The notes beneath the pieces were generated by a model. It did no database searches. It was not told the DNA's origin and saw only the letters and a list, made by a program, of their open reading frames with translations. The position numbers were made by a program, and so were the translations under genes. This document shows positions 7,664 to 16,167 of a stretch of DNA of 64,000 bases, piece by piece; the first letter of the stretch is position 1, and each line of letters opens with the position of its first letter. Source of the stretch: Anaerotardibacter muris (GTDB taxonomy: Bacteria; Actinomycetota; Coriobacteriia; Coriobacteriales; Eggerthellaceae); NCBI RefSeq assembly GCF_943192915.1, contig NZ_CALPCD010000005.1, positions 1 through 64,000 of the forward strand, in the 5' to 3' direction.

Positions 7664-10333
7664 TTATGCCTCCCTTCCGTATTCGATGCCCTGACCAGGT
7701 TCTATGTTGCTGTCAAGAGAGCTCTTGCCCGCGTTTTGTACGACCTCGGGCACGCCGCCGTTGCACAGGCGCACGTTGCAGACCGTTTCGTTCCACGCCA
7801 TGTTCGGCGACCACACGCTAACCATGTAGTAGACCTCGTTGGTGGGGTTGATCCACGGCCAGATGAGCGAGTTGTAGCTGCTGCCGTTGTCGTAGGCCGA
7901 CCACCAACCCTGGTCGAAGATGCACTGCGTGGGGTATACGCCCGGGTCTTCGATGAGCTGGCCTTGGACGGTGCCGCGGCTGTTGTAGACCTCGACCCAG
8001 TCGCCGTTCTTCAGACCGCGCTCGGCGGCCGTTTCGGGGTTCAGCCACACCTTGGGCGTGTTGTCCTGGATCTCGAGCATGAACGGGTTGTTCACGTAGG
8101 TGGCATGCACGCGGAAGGCGCTATTACGCGTGGTGTAGCCAAGCGGATAGAGCTCGCGCGCGTTCGGGTCGTCCTTGTATTCGGTGTCCTCGAACGGCGG
8201 CTTGTAGCAGGGCACTTGCTCTTCCAGCTCGAGGAAGATGTCCTCATCGCGGTAGAACTCGATGCGGCCCGACTTCACGAAATGCGCCGTAGCATCGATG
8301 GGGTTCGGACGCGACACCGTGGGGAACGGCACGCGGTTGTTGATCTGTTCCCAGAAGGGGATCTTCTTCTCGCCAGGATTGGCGTGAGCCAACTTGCCGG
8401 GGCCTTGGCGCAGTTCAGCGGGCGTCAGATGATCGATGGTCTCGCCGCCGTTCTCGAGCAGGAGCGCCAACACTTCGTCAGCGCGCTTTTCGGAATCTTC
8501 CGGCGCGAAGCGCGGCCAGAGCGGCTCCTTGGATGGATCGATGCGATTCGCCAGTTCGGTGAGCACCCAGATTTCCTCGCGGGCTTCTCCGGGCGGGTCG
8601 ACGATGCGCTGCTGAAGCTGCACGTAGGGGTGCAGCGGCGTGGTAGTAAGCTCGGTCTTCTCGTACCAGCTGGCGCATGGGAACGTGACGTTGGCCTCGC
8701 GTGCGGTGAGCGTGTTCTGGAATTCCATGCACACCAGGTATTCCAGTTCGCCCGTGGCGTACGCGTTGCGCAACCAGTTCGCAACGTTGTGCTGCTCGAG
8801 CGGGTTACCCCAGCCCACCACGATGGCCTTGAAGCCATCCTTGGGATACTTCGCCTTCATCTGCGGCGTGGGGCCGTTGACCCAGTAATGGAACGGGCAG
8901 GAATTCTTCACCGCGCCTTCGGGAACCATCCAGCTGGCGGTGTTGAAGCGCGTCTTGTACTGACCAACGTAGGTGGAAATGCCGCCGCCGAGCTGACCGA
9001 CGTTGCCCGTAAGACAAGCAACGAGCGCGCAGGCGCGGCCTTTCAGGTCGCCGTGGTACCACTGCTGCGTGCCGCCGCCGAAGATGATGTGCATCGGCTT
9101 GGTGGTAGCCGCTTCGCGGGCGATGCGCACGATGGTATCAGCGTCGATGTTGCAGATGTCGGCCACTTTTTCGGGCGTGTATTCTTCCAGCTTGTCGAGT
9201 ATGATCTGAAAGCCCGTCTTCGCTTGAACCGTAGTGCCGTCTTTCAGGGGCACGGCATAGGTGCCGGTGAGCGCGAAGTTGTTGTCTTCCAGCTTGAGCG
9301 GCGAGGTAGCATGGACCAGGTCCGTGCCTTCGTCGACTGCGATGTAGCTCTGGCGGAAATCGGGAATGCCGGGCACCGCGGAAACGCCCTGGACTTCATC
9401 GGCCAAGATCTTCTTGCCGGTTTCCAGATTGATGAGCAGCGGTGCGTCGGTGTAAGTACGCATGAAGTGTGCGTCGTAGAGGTCTTCGTCGATGATGGTC
9501 TTGGCCATGGCAAGCGCAAAAGCGCCGTCCGAGTCGGGAGCGATGCGGACCCATTCGTCAGCCTTTTCAGCGGATGCAGAATAGTTCGGGTCGAAATAGA
9601 TCACCTTGCCGCCGTTTTCCTGGGAATAGGTGAGGAAGTGGGCGTCGGGCATGCGTGTGACCATGACGTTCGAGCCGAACACGAGCGTGAGCTTCGAGTC
9701 TTCCCAACAGTAGGATTCGAGCTCTTCGCTCTGGCAACCGAAGGTCTCGGGCCAGAACATGGGCAGGTCGCCGTTGAGTTCGTAGCCGCCGATTATGGAC
9801 CAGCCGAACGTGTTGGCGATGCGCACGAGCGAGCCCTTCTGGATGTGGCCCGTGCCCTGAACCTGGTAGATGACGCCGATGGAATCGGGGCCGTACTTTT
9901 CCGCGATCTCGCGCAGCTTGTCGGCTGCGGTATTCAGCGCGGTGTCCCAGTCGGTTTCAACCTGCCTGCCATCATCGCCTTTGACTAGCGGTTTCGTAAG
10001 TCGGTCGGGGCCGTGCAGAATGGTGTTGATGGACAGACCCTTCAGGCATCCGCGCGGATTGTAGTGTTCGTAGGGGTAGTCGGCCGCCTGCTTGAGCATG
10101 CGAACCTGACCGTTTTCGACCCATGCTTTGATGCCGCATGCGCCGGTGCAGTTGGGCGAACACGTGGTGCGGATCCACTCGCCGCCGAGCGGTTCTGCTT
10201 CTGTGAGTGCTTCAGCGTCGCGCACATCGAAGGGAGCACCTGCTCCGATCATCGCTCCTGCGGCCGCAGCGGTGCCGGCAGCTACGAACGAGCGGCGCGA
10301 TATCGCATGTTCGTCTTTATCCAAGCCAAACAT
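7664..10333 (-). CDS. Tat-exported molybdopterin oxidoreductase, DMSO reductase family, operon 1
   Basis: Catalytic subunit of 889 residues. The twin-arginine signal SRRSFVAAG has Arg13 and Arg14 and is followed by an Ala-rich helix. The [4Fe-4S] site uses Cys58, Cys62, Cys66 and Cys96 (C-x3-C-x3-C...C). The bis-MGD fold follows and ends in the usual beta-barrel (NGDWVEVYNSRGTVQG). At the place where operon 2 reads YGDYST, this protein reads NGD (189-191) then LPMFWPETFG, with no Ser three residues after the GD, so the molybdenum ligand and probably the substrate differ from true DMSO reductases. Catechol dehydroxylases of related gut Coriobacteriia are one possible relative, but I cannot assign a substrate. 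A palindrome at 10408-10431 lies 75 bases upstream. Confidence 0.9.
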   Translation of the reverse strand: MFGLDKDEHAISRRSFVAAGTAAAAGAMIGAGAPFDVRDAEALTEAEPLGGEWIRTTCSPNCTGACGIKAWVENGQVRMLKQAADYPYEHYNPRGCLKGLSINTILHGPDRLTKPLVKGDDGRQVETDWDTALNTAADKLREIAEKYGPDSIGVIYQVQGTGHIQKGSLVRIANTFGWSIIGGYELNGDLPMFWPETFGCQSEELESYCWEDSKLTLVFGSNVMVTRMPDAHFLTYSQENGGKVIYFDPNYSASAEKADEWVRIAPDSDGAFALAMAKTIIDEDLYDAHFMRTYTDAPLLINLETGKKILADEVQGVSAVPGIPDFRQSYIAVDEGTDLVHATSPLKLEDNNFALTGTYAVPLKDGTTVQAKTGFQIILDKLEEYTPEKVADICNIDADTIVRIAREAATTKPMHIIFGGGTQQWYHGDLKGRACALVACLTGNVGQLGGGISTYVGQYKTRFNTASWMVPEGAVKNSCPFHYWVNGPTPQMKAKYPKDGFKAIVVGWGNPLEQHNVANWLRNAYATGELEYLVCMEFQNTLTAREANVTFPCASWYEKTELTTTPLHPYVQLQQRIVDPPGEAREEIWVLTELANRIDPSKEPLWPRFAPEDSEKRADEVLALLLENGGETIDHLTPAELRQGPGKLAHANPGEKKIPFWEQINNRVPFPTVSRPNPIDATAHFVKSGRIEFYRDEDIFLELEEQVPCYKPPFEDTEYKDDPNARELYPLGYTTRNSAFRVHATYVNNPFMLEIQDNTPKVWLNPETAAERGLKNGDWVEVYNSRGTVQGQLIEDPGVYPTQCIFDQGWWSAYDNGSSYNSLIWPWINPTNEVYYMVSVWSPNMAWNETVCNVRLCNGGVPEVVQNAGKSSLDSNIEPGQGIEYGREA

Positions 10334-10407
10334 GAACCCACCTCTTTCTCCTCTTTTGATTGCTATCTACCATTGTGAAGAACGAACAGGGATTTGTACA
10401 GCATGGG

Positions 10408-10431
10408 CATTATTCTCGTACGAGAATAAAG
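10408..10431. promoter_or_regulatory. Palindromic operator candidate in front of molybdoenzyme operon 1
   Basis: Bases 10410-10429 form a perfect 20-base palindrome with half-site TTATTCTCGT, in the form ATTCTC-GTAC-GAGAAT. It lies 77 bases before the operon 1 start codon. The same half-site with the same four-base spacer recurs at 25081-25104 and 27031-27054, both next to molybdenum-related genes. Assignment to the ModE-like protein at 26600-26947 is inference from position. Confidence 0.65.
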
Positions 10432-10524
10432 AACGGTCGCTCTCACGTCTGAACAGCAATTTTAGAATCAGCACCTCGGATGCTTTCACCCCCAGCTCCA
10501 GTCTTTCCCAGAGACTACCAAGGT

Positions 10525-10703
10525 ACTGCGACCGCAAGGTGATCGTCCATAACTTACCCGTTCCACTGTTCGCCCTTCGGGCTCATGTGCTGCACTGCCT
10601 CATGCATTTTTATGGAACCCAGCTTAGCTGGGTTCTTTTTTAGATGGTGTTCAGAGTAAGTTCTGCACCCTCACCTTACATCCACAGCACCGTGCACTAT
10701 TTC
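10525..10703. repeat. Long inverted-repeat element with conserved core, copy 2
   Basis: Direct repeat of 5516-5702: bases 10548-10703 match 5546-5702 with a few changes and one T fewer. It ends two bases before the stop codon of the MFS gene at 10706. With copy 1 it brackets operon 1. The core holds the GCCCTTCGGGC hairpin and an AACCCAGC-TTA-GCTGGGTT hairpin plus T run, so it could also terminate transcription. Confidence 0.85.
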
Positions 10704-10705
10704 GT

Positions 10706-12082
10706 CTAGCGAACGCGGGCTAGGATGAGGGTTAGTACGGCTAGGGCGAAGAGCCCGGAGAGAGCTAGGGCTAGCTGGAAGCCGAAGGTGACCGAGGCGA
10801 AGAATTGAGCGCCAACCGTGACGAGCAGGACCATGAGAGCGGTGCCCATGGAGGCGATGGCTTGACGGATGGCAGTGCTGAAAGATGAAGCATCGGTCAT
10901 AAGATCACCAGGAAGTTCTTCCATGCTCCACGAAGTGAGCGGGCTGATCAAACCAGATACGCCTATTGCTCGAATCCCTTGCAACAACAAGATGAGCCAA
11001 AACGGCGTTTCAGCACTGATGAACGTCATGGAGATCGAACCTATCGTAAGCGAAAGGCCGAAGAAGATGGTGACGGGGCGCACGCCTATCTTGTCGGTGA
11101 GAATGCCGGCCAGAGGATTCACGAAGAGCGCGACGATGGTGCCTGGAAGCAGCGCAACACCTGCTTCGATGGACGTGCCTCCCCAAACGTTCTCGACGAA
11201 CAGCGGAACGATGAGCGTGATACCCATGAAGCTCGCATAGAGCAGATTCGATGCCCAAAAACCAACTGTGAACTGGCTTGACTTGAATATGCGCATGTTG
11301 ATGAGGGGGTGGTCAATGCGGTTTTGGCGGCGGATGAACACCACCAATGCCACAGCACCAACAACTAACGGCAGCCAGATGGACACGAGCGAGCTGCTCG
11401 TATCGGATGCATTAGAGAAACCCAGCAACAGGAACCCGAAACCGAGCGCCGAGAGCACAAGTGAAAGCACATCGAGCGATGCTTCACGATGCACGCGTGG
11501 CCCGGGCTTGATGAAGATGAATGCGACAAGGATGAGCACCACCATCACTGCCGCCAGGATAACGAACAGACTGCGCCAACCCGAAGCCGTGACCAGGTAG
11601 CCGCCGATAGTGGGGCCGATATTAGGTGCGAAACCGAGCGCGATGCCAGCGATGCCCATGACCGTAGCGCGCTTGTTGGGCGGAAACGAGGTCATGATCA
11701 CGCTCATCATCATAGGCATGAGGATGCCGGCCGAGATAGCCTGAAGCACGCGTCCGACCAGCAGGATCGCGAAGTTGGGGGTGAAGATATCCACCAAGCA
11801 GCCCGCGAGGAAGAGCCACAGCGAGATGAGGATGAGATTCTTGAGCGCGAACTTGCGCATAAGGTAGGTGACCGCAGGCACCGTGATGCCGATAACGAGC
11901 ATATAGAGCGTAGTAACCCACTGGCCCAGCGCCATGCTCAGGTCGAAGTCAGCAGCAATGCCGCCGAACATGGCATTCATGGCGGTTTGCGATAGGTTGC
12001 CTACTGCCGAGCTGATAATGATGATGACCACGGGGATGATGATGTGCGGGCTCGTGTGCGAGCGTTCTGCGCTTTGCTGCAT
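10706..12082 (-). CDS. DHA2-family MFS transporter without CBS domains
   Basis: Inner-membrane exporter of 458 residues, about 14 hydrophobic helices, EmrB/QacA type. Family marks are the GRVLQAISAGILMPMMM segment in the first half and GIALGFAPNIGPTIGGYL after it. It ends right after the last helix (LTLILARVR) and so lacks the CBS module present in its three paralogues in this window. I chose the ATG at 12082 because AAAGGAGGATGAG lies directly before it; a longer frame back to 12160 would run into a repeat fragment. The substrate is unknown. Confidence 0.88.
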   Translation of the reverse strand: MQQSAERSHTSPHIIIPVVIIIISSAVGNLSQTAMNAMFGGIAADFDLSMALGQWVTTLYMLVIGITVPAVTYLMRKFALKNLILISLWLFLAGCLVDIFTPNFAILLVGRVLQAISAGILMPMMMSVIMTSFPPNKRATVMGIAGIALGFAPNIGPTIGGYLVTASGWRSLFVILAAVMVVLILVAFIFIKPGPRVHREASLDVLSLVLSALGFGFLLLGFSNASDTSSSLVSIWLPLVVGAVALVVFIRRQNRIDHPLINMRIFKSSQFTVGFWASNLLYASFMGITLIVPLFVENVWGGTSIEAGVALLPGTIVALFVNPLAGILTDKIGVRPVTIFFGLSLTIGSISMTFISAETPFWLILLLQGIRAIGVSGLISPLTSWSMEELPGDLMTDASSFSTAIRQAIASMGTALMVLLVTVGAQFFASVTFGFQLALALSGLFALAVLTLILARVR

Positions 12083-12129
12083 CTCATCCTCCTTTTCGAT
12101 CGTTGTTGCTATCTTACCGCGAATCCCCC

Positions 12130-12200
12130 GGGGTGCTGTGGCTGCAAGGCAATCGTGCATAACTTAGCCCGATGGCGCTGTTCGCCTTCGGCTGGAACTC
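12130..12200. repeat. Degenerate half copy of the long inverted-repeat element
   Basis: The stretch reads GGTGCTGTGGCTGCAAGG, then GTGCATAACTTA, then a TTCGCCTTCGGC hairpin, matching the left half of the 5516-5702 element. The right half and the AACCCAGC hairpin are missing. It lies between the divergent MFS and VanZ genes. Confidence 0.6.
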
Positions 12201-12254
12201 TTTCAATGGTGTAAGAGTGGCGCGAGCCCAGCGTGAGCGTGATAAGCTGGAGGC

Positions 12255-12752
12255 ATGAGCCGAAAGAAGAACATATTCGCGCCTGATACGCGCTCGCAGT
12301 ATTCGCAGGTTTTCGCAGTGTTAAGCTGGCTGTTCGTTGCGGCGATGGCCTGCATTATCTTCTATATGAGCTCGCGATCCGATGTTGACCTTGATACCAG
12401 CACGGGGATGATCACCGTGATCAAGGATGCCCTTGCTGCTGCTACCACGGCGCTCTTCGGACATCCTGTTGATGTATCGCCGATCGGGCATTTCACAGAA
12501 TTCTTCCTGCTGGGTGGGGCGCTTGCCAATGCACTGCGCCTTCACCTACCGCTGAATCGAGCTTGCGTACTGGCAGCGGTGATCGCAAGCCTTTATGGTG
12601 TGACCGATGAACTGCATCAGATCTTCGTGCCTGGCCGCACGTGCGACCCGCTCGATTGGGTGGTTGACACTATCGCTGCTCTGCTGGCTGCGGTGCTGGT
12701 CACTGCATTCTTGAAACTGCGCGAAAAACGCGCAGAACAGCACCTGATTTAG
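12255..12752 (+). CDS. VanZ-like membrane protein
   Basis: Small polytopic membrane protein of 165 residues with four predicted helices. The segments IFYMSSRSD, GHFTEFFLLGGALANALR and the closing YGVTDELHQIFVPGRTCDPLDWVVDTIAALL are the core of the VanZ-like family (PF04892), whose namesake lowers teicoplanin susceptibility by an unknown route. An Arg/Lys-rich C-terminus faces the cytoplasm. It is a single gene, upstream of the universal stress protein gene and on the same strand. Resistance should not be inferred; many bacteria carry such proteins with no known role. Confidence 0.8.
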   Translation: MSRKKNIFAPDTRSQYSQVFAVLSWLFVAAMACIIFYMSSRSDVDLDTSTGMITVIKDALAAATTALFGHPVDVSPIGHFTEFFLLGGALANALRLHLPLNRACVLAAVIASLYGVTDELHQIFVPGRTCDPLDWVVDTIAALLAAVLVTAFLKLREKRAEQHLI

Positions 12753-12777
12753 CATAGGCGCTCCGTGGACATTTCTT

Positions 12778-12783
12778 TATAAT
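12778..12783 (+). promoter_or_regulatory. Candidate -10 box for the universal stress protein gene
   Basis: A perfect TATAAT lies 62 bases before the start codon at 12845. The -35 region about 17 bases upstream is a poor match, so this may be a weak or activator-dependent sigma-70 type promoter. Confidence 0.4.
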
Positions 12784-12844
12784 GGAAGAGACCTAGGCGG
12801 CGCACGCTGCGCAGCCTCTCTATAGCTCGATCCAAGGAGTGACC

Positions 12845-13318
12845 ATGGCTTACGAATGCATCGTAGTTCCTTATGACGGTTCAGATCATGCGCAAAGCGC
12901 GCTGGCGGCGGCTTGCGGGATCGCAAAAGGGCACGACACCAAAGTTCATGTGGTGAACGTGGTACCCATCAACATCTTCCCTGAAGTAGCATCCACTGAC
13001 CCAGCAGCCGTGGTAAGCCCTTCTTACGTGACCCAAAAGACCTATTCCGAACTGTTCGATGACACGCTGCTCCAGATCCATCAAGAAATGATGGGCACCA
13101 TCGGCAATACCTTCGACGAACTGAAGGAAGACCAGGTCACGTATGAGGTCATCGCTCATCCTTCTGCTGTTGAAGGCATCATCGATTATGCTTCCGATCA
13201 TAACTGCGACCTGATCGTCATGGGTAGGCGCGGCTTAGGTGCTTTACGCGGGCTTCTTGGCAGCGTGAGCTATGGCGTTATCCGTGCGACCAAGATCCCT
13301 GTACTCACCGTGAAATAG
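12845..13318 (+). CDS. Universal stress protein, UspA family
   Basis: Cytoplasmic single-domain protein of 158 residues. It opens with the family strand CIVVPYDGSDHAQSALAAAC and ends with the ATP-binding type loop seen as GRRGLGALRGLLGSVSYGVIRATKIPVLTVK, which fits G-x2-G-x9-G-S/T. That motif places it with the ATP-binding MJ0577-like branch. The insert between strands 2 and 3 (about residues 40-75) holds a longer helix than usual. AAGGAGTGACC precedes the chosen ATG. It is monocistronic, with its own terminator directly after. The role is likely stress or growth-state signalling; the partner is unknown. Confidence 0.9.
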   Translation: MAYECIVVPYDGSDHAQSALAAACGIAKGHDTKVHVVNVVPINIFPEVASTDPAAVVSPSYVTQKTYSELFDDTLLQIHQEMMGTIGNTFDELKEDQVTYEVIAHPSAVEGIIDYASDHNCDLIVMGRRGLGALRGLLGSVSYGVIRATKIPVLTVK

Positions 13319-13342
13319 CAGCGTGCAAAACAGACTGTGATC

Positions 13343-13371
13343 AAAGGGCGCGCGTTGGTGCGCCCTTTTTT
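13343..13371 (+). terminator. Intrinsic terminator after the universal stress protein gene
   Basis: GGGCGC pairs with GCGCCC and is followed by six T. It starts 25 bases after the stop codon at 13318. Confidence 0.85.
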
Positions 13372-13420
13372 ATTGCGTTGAGACGTTGGCGTGGGTAGTC
13401 CTTGGCCGATAGGATAAGTA

Positions 13421-13474
13421 GGACGCTTTCGCTCCGTCCCCAGGGACACCCAAAGGCGCTTTCGCCCCGTCCCC
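13421..13474. repeat. Dispersed GGACGCTTTCGC-CCGTCCCC repeat, tandem pair
   Basis: Two near-identical units of about 20 bases (GGACGCTTTCGCTCCGTCCCC at 13421-13441 and a close match at 13455-13474) lie between the stress protein and a convergent glycosyltransferase gene. Related units occur at 56437-56503 and 62114-62170. No coding potential is seen. Confidence 0.6.
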
Positions 13475-13500
13475 ATGTTGTTCAAATTGTCTCGGGCTGG

Positions 13501-14607
13501 CTAACGATTCGCCTTCAGGCGGGCGAAGAGATTGGTGGAACGCTGCTTCACGAAGGAGATGAATCCGCTTTCAGCCATCACTAACGTGACGTTCTGCATG
13601 CGATAGGGCACGAAGAGGACCTTCATCATGAAGGTGCCTGGTACCGTTTTCGCGAGTGCATCACGAGCCTGCGGGGTCGATATCATGTGTGCGATCTGGG
13701 CGCGCTTTTCCTGGCGTGAGAGCGTGCAGTTCTTGTTGGTGATGTTCTCAACGCAGCCCACCAGGCGCTCGGCATAGCGGCGCGCGAGGAATTCCTGGAT
13801 CTTGGGTGAGTCGATGCCCCACTGGGTGTAGAGCTCTTGAAGCCATTGGTGTTCTTCTTCGCGCTTTTCGTACATGTCGGCACGATAGCGGGTGTTCTCG
13901 CTTTCCTGGCGCGCACGCAGGAAGTGATAGTAATGCCCATCGAGCGTTCCCACGCGCTCCACTTCACGCACCACGTCTAGATTGAAGGGCAGATCATCCC
14001 AGAACGTGGCCGGGAATCGAATACCCTTTTCCATCAGATATGCGCGGCGATAGAGCTTGTTCCACGGCGCATAGAGCAGCTGCGCATCGAAGAGCTCATG
14101 CGCGCTCTGACGAAATTCATCCTGCGATGCGAATACGCGATCGGGCGCATTGCGCAGTTCCTGATAGAACTTGTCATCGCTGTAATAGGTTTCGATGTAG
14201 AAGCCTGTTACCACCAGGTCAAGATCATTGGCCTTCGCAAACTCGTACATATCGGCAAGCGCAGTGGGGTCGACCCAGTCATCGCCATCCATGAAGTAAA
14301 GGTATTCGCCGCGAGCCTGCTCGATCGCCAGGTTACGCGCAGCAGCCGCACCTGCATTTTCCTGGTGGATCACGCGAATGCGCGCATCGCGAACTGCCAG
14401 CTGATCGCACACCTCGCCGCTGCCATCAGTGCTGCCGTCATCGATCAGGAACAATTCGAAATCGGAAAAGGTCTGTGCCTGGAGCGACTTCACCGCCCGC
14501 TCGAGCCAGGCACGCACGTTATAGACGGGAATGATGATGCTGATCGCTGGCGCAGTGCCAAAAGGTGCATCTTCGGAACCGATCGTCTGTTGGGGGGTTG
14601 TGGTCAT
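13501..14607 (-). CDS. Family 2 glycosyltransferase
   Basis: Cytoplasmic or membrane-associated transferase of about 368 residues. The GT-A fold starts at AISIIIPVYNVRAWLERAVKSL, with the nucleotide-sugar loop FELFLIDDGSTDGSG and the metal-binding FMDGDDWVDP (D-x-D). These are the standard GT2 motifs. The C-terminal 180 residues are helical and lack clear membrane segments, as in many capsule or wall polysaccharide transferases. The start is uncertain: ATG at 14607 has GAGAGG close by, and an upstream in-frame GTG at 14667 has a weaker site. It is divergent from the lipid-linked sugar transferase gene at 14795, so both probably serve envelope polysaccharide synthesis. Donor and acceptor are unknown. 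Confidence 0.85.
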   Translation of the reverse strand: MTTTPQQTIGSEDAPFGTAPAISIIIPVYNVRAWLERAVKSLQAQTFSDFELFLIDDGSTDGSGEVCDQLAVRDARIRVIHQENAGAAAARNLAIEQARGEYLYFMDGDDWVDPTALADMYEFAKANDLDLVVTGFYIETYYSDDKFYQELRNAPDRVFASQDEFRQSAHELFDAQLLYAPWNKLYRRAYLMEKGIRFPATFWDDLPFNLDVVREVERVGTLDGHYYHFLRARQESENTRYRADMYEKREEEHQWLQELYTQWGIDSPKIQEFLARRYAERLVGCVENITNKNCTLSRQEKRAQIAHMISTPQARDALAKTVPGTFMMKVLFVPYRMQNVTLVMAESGFISFVKQRSTNLFARLKANR

Positions 14608-14716
14608 GCGCCTCTCTACAGAGCCTTGGGTGCTGGATGGCGGGTTGCTCACGTGCAATTTCAGCACGGACCTCGCGAAGATTCATTATAGCAGGACGGC
14701 CTTTCGTCAAAGGATT

Positions 14717-14722
14717 TATAAT
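14717..14722 (+). promoter_or_regulatory. Candidate -10 box for the sugar-phosphate transferase gene
   Basis: TATAAT lies 78 bases before the GTG at 14795, in the divergent spacer. No good -35 box stands 17 bases upstream. Confidence 0.35.
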
Positions 14723-14794
14723 AGATTGAATGCCTTCAGCCTAGGCGCTATAGGCATCCTGTAGGATCATCGCGTGAAAGGAGCGCACCCAAGA

Positions 14795-16126
14795 GTGAAT
14801 TGGTTGGAATGCATAATTCTCTTCTTGGTTGCCCTGGTCACGACGATCCTTCTTACTCCCCTCGCGCGCCGTTTGGCTATCGCACTCGACGCTATCGACT
14901 ATCCCAGTGCACGCCGCGTGAATCAGACACCCATCCCACGCATGGGCGGCGTGGCTATCTTCGGCGGCTTAGCGGCTGCAGTGGTAGTTGCATTCGCTGG
15001 CATGCAATGGTGGGGCTGGGCGACACCACTTCAGGGCGGTCTTGGTCACAACGTGAATTATCTGGGCGTTGCGGTTGGCGTGTTCATCATGTTCGGCGTG
15101 GGCGTGATCGACGATATCTACAACTTGAGACCCAAGGTCAAGCTGCTGGGGCAGATCGTTGCTGCCTGCGTAGTGGCAGGTTCGGGCTTGCTCTTCTCGA
15201 GCATCCATAACTTCATCAGCGACGGGTATTTCGAATTCGGGTTGCTTGCTTACCCGCTGACCGTGTTCTATCTTGTGGCATTTGCGAACATCATCAACCT
15301 GATCGATGGCCTTGATGGTCTGGCTGCGGGCATCACCGCTATCACGGCTGCCACCATCGGCGTGCTGGCGGTGCTCACTGGTCGTCCAGGCGCTGCGCTG
15401 ATGAGCTTCGTGATCGTGGGTGCGTGTCTTGGCTTTCTGAAGTCGAACATCCATCCAGCGAGCATCTTCATGGGCGATTCGGGAGCGTTGTTGTTAGGTT
15501 TTGCGCTCGGCATCGTTTCGCTGATGGCAGTTGCTCGTTCGGCGTTCTTCGTTTCCTTGCTGGTGCCCATCCTGGCTGCTGGCGTACCGATCATCGATAC
15601 CGCGGTTGCTATCATCCGTCGTAAGCGCGCGCATCAGCCGATCGACTCCGCGGACCGCGGGCATATTCATCATCGCCTGCTACAGGCGGGTTATTCCCAG
15701 CGCGCGACCGTCTTCATCATGTGGGCCTGGACGGCGCTGCTCTCAGCAGGTGCTGTGCTGGTGACCGAGCTTGATGGACCACCGCGCTTCATCGTGTTCG
15801 CTATTCTGGCCATCATCACGGGCGTTATCGTTTTCAAGCTTCACCTGCTCGAACCAGTACTGTTGCATCACTACAATCCGCGACGCGGCACCCGCATGAG
15901 CGGCGGAGATACTGCAGATGGTGGCGAAGATGCTGAATGGATGGTCGAGGAAGAGGACTATATTCCCATCCGCACCATGCGCGGATCAGGACGTAGCGCC
16001 ACTCAACAGCCCACTGCTGAAAGGCGAAGCGGAAGTCGCTCGAGTACGGCCGATGGGACTGTGTCTCCTCGTTCGCGCACGAAGCCTGCGCGCAACAATG
16101 CTCAACCTCATAAGCGCTCAAAATAG
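14795..16126 (+). CDS. Undecaprenyl-phosphate sugar-1-phosphate transferase (WecA/TagO/MraY family)
   Basis: Integral membrane enzyme that moves a HexNAc-1-phosphate from its UDP sugar to undecaprenyl phosphate, the first step of teichoic acid or cell-wall polysaccharide assembly. About 11 helices are seen. Family motifs: PRMGGVAIFGG near residue 50, the DD pair in GVGVIDDIYNLRPK, the NLIDGLDGLAAG loop, IFMGDSGALLLGFALG, and the cytoplasmic HIHHRLLQAG histidine motif. This set fits WecA/TagO better than MraY. The last 90 residues form a hydrophilic Arg/Ser-rich tail that is longer than usual. The GTG at 14795 has AAAGGAG 12 bases before it; an upstream GTG at 14774 overlaps that site and is less likely. 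Confidence 0.9.
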   Translation: MNWLECIILFLVALVTTILLTPLARRLAIALDAIDYPSARRVNQTPIPRMGGVAIFGGLAAAVVVAFAGMQWWGWATPLQGGLGHNVNYLGVAVGVFIMFGVGVIDDIYNLRPKVKLLGQIVAACVVAGSGLLFSSIHNFISDGYFEFGLLAYPLTVFYLVAFANIINLIDGLDGLAAGITAITAATIGVLAVLTGRPGAALMSFVIVGACLGFLKSNIHPASIFMGDSGALLLGFALGIVSLMAVARSAFFVSLLVPILAAGVPIIDTAVAIIRRKRAHQPIDSADRGHIHHRLLQAGYSQRATVFIMWAWTALLSAGAVLVTELDGPPRFIVFAILAIITGVIVFKLHLLEPVLLHHYNPRRGTRMSGGDTADGGEDAEWMVEEEDYIPIRTMRGSGRSATQQPTAERRSGSRSSTADGTVSPRSRTKPARNNAQPHKRSK

Positions 16127-16167
16127 CATGGTGCGTTCGACCGACCGCTTGAACAGGACGAACTTCA

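Noticed and set aside
6995..9988. A 997-codon open frame on the plus strand opposite the operon 1 genes
   Set aside because: It is antisense to three genes with full domain motifs, is rich in His, Arg and Val as expected of a shadow frame in high-G+C DNA, has no domain motif and no ribosome site.
12255..12752. Vancomycin or teicoplanin resistance locus from the VanZ-like gene
   Set aside because: No vanHAX-type genes are present; VanZ-like proteins are widespread and mostly unrelated to resistance.
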